From: Margaritifera margaritifera | Taxonomy: Eukaryota; Mollusca; Bivalvia; Unionida; Margaritiferidae | DNA: 64,000 nt | NCBI GenBank assembly: GCA_029931535.1 | Contig: JAQPZY010001471.1 | Coordinates: 1,547,501-1,611,500 of the forward strand | Direction of reading: 5' to 3' | Part shown: piece after piece, positions 59,750 through 64,000 of the stretch | How positions within the stretch are numbered: the first letter of the stretch is position 1 | Layout: every line of letters begins with the position of its first letter | Made by a program: the position numbers and the translations under genes | The notes under the pieces: generated by a model | The model's input: only the letters and a program-made list of their open reading frames with translations | Database searches by the model: none | What the model was told of the DNA's origin: nothing

Positions 59750-60590
59750 GCTCATGCTATGTCAGTGGTAAACCCTCATGCTACGTCAGTGGTAAATGCT
59801 CATGCCACATCAGTGGTAAATGTATCATAACATTATTATCACCGAACTGCTCTTGCTATGTCAAAGGTAAATGCATCACAACATTATTATCACCGAACTG
59901 CTCATGCTACGTCAGTGGTAAATGCTCATTTTACGTCAGTGGTAAATGTTCATGCTACGCAAGTGGTAAATGCTCATGCTACGTCAGTGGTAAATACATC
60001 ATAACATTTTATAACCAAACTGCTCATGCTACGTCAGTGGTAAATGCTCATGCTTCGTCAGTGGTAAATGCTCATGTTACGCCAGTGGTAAATGCATCAC
60101 AACATTATCATCACCGAACTGCTCATGCTACGTCAGTGGTAAATGCTCATTTTACGTCAGTGGTAAATGTTCATGCTACGCAAGTGGTAAATGCTCATGC
60201 TACGTCAGTGGTAAATACATCATAACATTTTATAACCAAACTGCTCATGCTACGTCAGTGGTAAATGCTCATGCTAGGTCAGTGGTAAATGCTCATGTTA
60301 CGCCAGTGGTAAATGCATCACAACACTATTATCACCGAACTGCTCATGATACGTCAGTGGTATATGTATCATAACATTATTATCACCGACTTGTCAATCT
60401 ACATCATAACATTATTATCACCGACTTGTCAATCTACATCATAACATTATTATCACCAAAATGGTTATGCTACATCAGTGGTAAATGCTCATGCTACGGC
60501 AGTGGTAGATGCATCATAACATTATTATCATCAAACTGCTCATGCTACGTCAGTGGTAAATACATCATAACATTATTCATCATTTGGCAC
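59750..60590. repeat. 24-bp minisatellite with 221-bp higher-order repeat
   Basis: The base unit is GCTCATGCTACGTCAGTGGT plus AAAT. Runs of three to five units are separated by linkers such as ACATCATAACATTATTATCA then CCGAACT. A composite block repeats at 221 bp (GCTCATTTTACG at 59924 and again at 60145). Frames translate as VNAHATSV repeats. Most units contain TACGTCA, a half-CRE-like heptamer. Confidence 0.93.
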
Positions 60591-60940
60591 AAATTTCCCC
60601 TCTTTTCACCCACTTCTAATTTATTTTAAAGCTTTCAATGAAATCATGTCAATATAAAATTACCCGTATATTCCTCGAAAACCATACAAGGTTAACTCTA
60701 ATATGTGATCGGTACTCGGTGTTTTATGTTTGTTAATAGCACATGCCCTAAAAGACCGAACATACTCAGACGCAAATCGCAAGATATGCCACCCTGCATA
60801 TTTTGTAAACATTTCTTTCTTCAGTACCTACTTTATTCAGGATGAAGACTCTTTTCTGCTTTTTGTTCCCGCATCTCTTATTTGGATTCGAAGTATTCAT
60901 TAAATAGCAAATACATACCCACAGTCAAACAATATATGCA

Positions 60941-60966
60941 CTGGGTTTAACGGCACGTGAACACAG
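60941..60966 (-). repeat. SINE 3' tail remnant
   Basis: The minus strand reads GTGTTCACGTGCCGTTAAAC then CCAG, matching the tail of the SINE at 38923 (GTGTTGATGTGCCGTAAAAC). The body is not visible. Confidence 0.5.
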
Positions 60967-61339
60967 TACACACACAAAATTCAGGCAGATAAACCCTTCC
61001 TTATAAACGTAAAACTTTTAGTACTAAATGATAAAAGGTAAAGATGTTACAATTAGTTTAAATTTTTTTATTGCAAACAATGGATTTGAGATCGGTTAAA
61101 TGTTATAAGAACTTATTATCGCCTTTCCCATGCAAAGAATACTTTCTAATACAACACGTTTAAGATGACTGGCATATTTATAAAAGTAATTTAATAAATA
61201 AATAAATGGCGATATTAAAAGGAGATAATGGGAGCAGGAAAAAAGAAAAAATAAAGGAGACAGAAATGATAAGAATCTAGAACCTCTGTTATAGATACAG
61301 GAAAAGATTCAAGCAATGATGGGATCGAACCATTTCGTA

Positions 61340-63868
61340 GCGTTGATATATTTTTGCACTGCCAAACCTATAATTTGATTTTTCTCTTTGATTAGTATGG
61401 GATATCTTCTTAATAATAAATCCAAATTTAAATTCAATTGGTCTAGCTCAAGTAATAATAAGCATCTTTGATTAACGTACATGGGAATGTAGAATTTTTC
61501 AATATTGGCGAGATTTATTTTTGCTGCTTCTATACGAGGACGAATTCATATACCTAACGGTAGAATGTTATTTGGTTTATGAGTTAATAAGGTTTCGTAT
61601 TTGGATCTAAAGACGACATAATATGTGGGATTAGATGGATTAGAATATAGTTTGGTAGTTTTACTGAAGATTCAGTTTCGTTCGTATGAGATAAAGTAAT
61701 GATTTTTATTTGCCGCAACGTCGAGGCGTTCTCAAGGCGATGTTCTGCATGCTCTCAGACACAGTCTAAGTCCCTGATTGTGTTTCGGATCACGCATCTA
61801 CAAGTATGATTTACAAGCTGGATCTGCTCACAATCGAATACTAGTCACATTTAAATCTTGCTAAAGTCATGTATAGTTGGTGTAAGACATTATGGTCTGC
61901 TTTCAATATGTGTTTGCTACAATCCAGGGCTTTTGATATTTGTCCCTGAGGTATCTATGGGAAAAATGTCAGTTTACGGTCAAAACAGGTCCGACAGATC
62001 TGGTCTCCTTCACAACAGGGATAAGAGAACCGTAAAGATTGAGCTTTTGGTCACCATAAACTATATGTAATTGGTAGAAGTGCATACAAACAATTGTAAA
62101 TTTCGAAAATTTGAACCCATTTTCTTCAGACCATTTTTGAACTCTATTTAAACATATTTTTAGTTGACGTGTAATTTTATGCATACTTGTGATCTGTAGC
62201 AGAGCAAATATTCATCTGCATATACTGAGCATTCCGTTTCTGGATTAAGGCAATTCACTATGCTGCTAATTTTTATGTTGAAAAGGGTGACTGACAATAT
62301 GCTGCCCTGAGGTACACCCAGATTCTGAGGATAGCTTTCAGAAAGGGTGTTTCCAACCGTAATGCTATGTCAGATAAGTGTTTCAGCAGTTGATAGTGGA
62401 TATCATCTTGTGGTGTCATTGGCTCGATCATGAGAGTCTTGTAGTTGTACTAGAGTGAAAGGTTTATTGTAATCTTCAGCATTGTTTGAAACTTAAGGGA
62501 ATCTTTTCTTTCATGTTTCTGAAACTGCAGAAGTTTTTAAATAGTTTTCTTGGGGGAAATTTTGGAAAATGTTTTGGACAATGTATTTGAAATGTTTGGT
62601 AGGATTGTTTTAAATGTCTGGTACATCTGTGTTTGCTTTTCCCAATTTGTTTGTGTGCCAGAACCCATACTAATTCTGCACGAACGCCTATAGAGGAGCG
62701 ATAGTTCAACATAGAGACATGGGGTTCTACATGTTTTTCTCTTGCTCTGTCTAGTGGTTTGACGAACTATATCTTGGTGTATACTGAATTTATTCAGATT
62801 TTAAAATGTTGGTCTGGCATTCAAATTTGGAGGGACCTTTTTCCATTCATTGATGGCTTCTTTGCAAGTATCATCAAACCATAGTTTTGTTGACACGTTT
62901 AGTAATCGCCGAAGTTTTTCGTATTGTATCCCCAACAACATCCTGGAGTATGTTAGCAAAGAAGAGTGTCGGATCCATTACTTTTTTGAAACGATCAACT
63001 GTCAAATTTCGCAGAGGCGACTGAAATGTTTCCCAATCTACCTTATTCAGTTTCCATCTTTGGGCTAGCCCTTGATGTTTGGGATTACTACTTCTTAAGT
63101 ACATTGAAAAGTGGCATTACCACAGAGGTCGTCACTAACTTCCCAGTCAGATCTAAGGACATGGAGGATCCTGTTTCAGGATGCAGGTACGTATACGACT
63201 ATCATTAAAAAGACAAAGATTGTGCTTTGAAACAAAATCTTCTATTTTGTTTCCTCTGTTGTTGATATCATTGCAGCCCAAAGTTTATGGAGGCAGTTAA
63301 GTCGTCAAGTTGAATAACATGTGCTTGTTATTGTTCAATAAGATGGTCCAGATCAGGGTGAGTAAATGGCGTGTTTGGACAAAGATATATTGAACAAAGT
63401 GTAAGAGTTTTTATGCATGGACACACAAACAATTATAGCTTGAAATGTAATACTGAGATTAATCTGGCTGTGATTTTTTTCTTCAATTTATGATGATGGA
63501 CACTTATCTAACAGTCTTATCAGTATTTCTTGGAAAGTTGTAGTACGAGTGGACATATTTTTATATGAACTCTGTCGTCTTCTTTTTGAAAAGTCTTTTG
63601 AAGGCAGACAGTTATTGGGTCATGTTCTTTAAATATAAGGCTTATTTCATCAATATTTGTCTTAAACCTTGGTAATTCTATTCAGTTACGGTTTCAGACA
63701 TATTTCTGAAAGTGGATGAGGTACGGGACTTCTGAGAGTATTCCCTGGCTTGGTATCAGACACGCTTGAGTTTTTATACTGCTTGACTTCACATTTATTG
63801 ACGAGCTTGATAGAATTATCAAATCCTTTCCAAAGTTCAGTATATTTTTTAATTCGCTTTTCGTTCGG
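61340..63868 (-). mobile_element. Jockey-like non-LTR retrotransposon, decayed copy (endonuclease, RT)
   Basis: Minus-strand order with frameshifts: endonuclease pieces CSIYLCPNTPFTHPDLDHLI (about 63398-63340), NDINNRGNKIEDFVSKHNLC (about 63276-63217) and SDWEVSDDLCGNATFQ (about 63152-63106). Next is the linker NPKHQGLAQRWKLNKVDWET, then the RT region LFKNFCSFRNMKEKIPLSFK, GVPQGS-like GVPQGSILSVTLFNIKISSI (62318-62259) and the core SVYADEYLLCYRSQ (about 62228-62187). ENGFKFSKFTIVCMHFYQLH (about 62121-62062) follows and remains of the thumb run to about 61350. The catalytic YADD box reads YADE. It is the same family as the plus-strand copy at 3195-5225. RNase H was not found, so the 3' end is truncated. 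Confidence 0.85.
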
Positions 63869-64000
63869 TTCTAAGAAGGTATTGTCACGAGGGCCAGAGA
63901 TTTGCTGCCCTTTTTATTGGCCGGATCTAATCGGTTTTGAGAAGGCATTACCACGAGGGCCAGCGATTTGCTGCTCTCTTTGTGTGCCGGATCTAATCGG
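63869..64000. repeat. 66-bp tandem repeat at the 5' side of the LINE, running off the window
   Basis: Two copies, 63869-63934 and 63935-64000, sharing ACGAGGGCCAG(A/C)GATTTGCTG and GCCGGATCTAATCGG. They lie upstream of the minus-strand LINE coding region and may be its 5' UTR promoter repeats. The array may continue beyond position 64000. Confidence 0.88.

Overview
This is a eukaryotic, intron-bearing, AT-rich window dominated by transposable-element remains and tandem repeats. No long intact gene is present. The mix of elements suggests a lophotrochozoan invertebrate, most likely a mollusc: tRNA-derived SINEs with a Leu/Ser-type head and a GCCGTTAAA-like tail, Jockey-type LINEs, Polintons (Mavericks), a degenerate repeat family starting with AGCTC and carrying internal monomers, and abundant CATA, TATC, TA and minisatellite arrays. 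That assignment is inference from repeat style, not from a diagnostic gene.

Layout. 1-3190: SINE-tail-anchored CATA arrays and otherwise anonymous sequence. 3195-5225: decayed Jockey-like LINE (reverse transcriptase and RNase H), plus strand. 5320-11260: decayed Polinton copy A, with a proline/glutamate-rich repeat ORF (minus), a small membrane ORF and a capsid-like gene (plus), then DNA polymerase B and a chromodomain integrase (both minus). 12240-16245: decayed Polinton copy B in the same orientation, with a capsid-like fragment (plus) converging on a nearly complete but broken polymerase B (minus). The two copies form a head-to-tail pair. 16800-17180: C-terminal zinc-knuckle piece of a second LINE type. 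18.3-26.5 kb: several 22-64 bp minisatellites, including a 1.1 kb array of 40-bp units. 26938-27901: the best host gene, the last two exons of an unrecognised plus-strand gene with matching splice phase. 32880-36985: a 4.1 kb array of another 40-bp unit with higher-order duplications. 38.9 and 41.4 kb: two tRNA-SINEs. 42.6-48.5 kb: a chain of minisatellites, including a 2 kb array of interleaved 26- and 32-bp units. 50.4-54.7 kb: an AGCTC-type element, an inverted relative of it, and between them a 251-bp hAT-like MITE with an 8-bp target duplication. 54.7-60.6 kb: a few exon-like islands and a 24-bp array. 61.3-64.0 kb: a second, minus-strand Jockey-like LINE with endonuclease, reverse transcriptase and 66-bp repeats at its 5' side, running off the window.

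How the parts relate: in both Polinton copies the replication genes on the minus strand face capsid-like genes on the plus strand, the layout of a self-synthesising, virus-like transposon. All of these genes carry stops and frameshifts, and in copy B one catalytic aspartate of the polymerase is changed, so both copies look dead. Roughly 10 kb of the window is tandem repeat by my own summing. Most of the longer open frames reported by simple translation lie in these arrays and are not genes.
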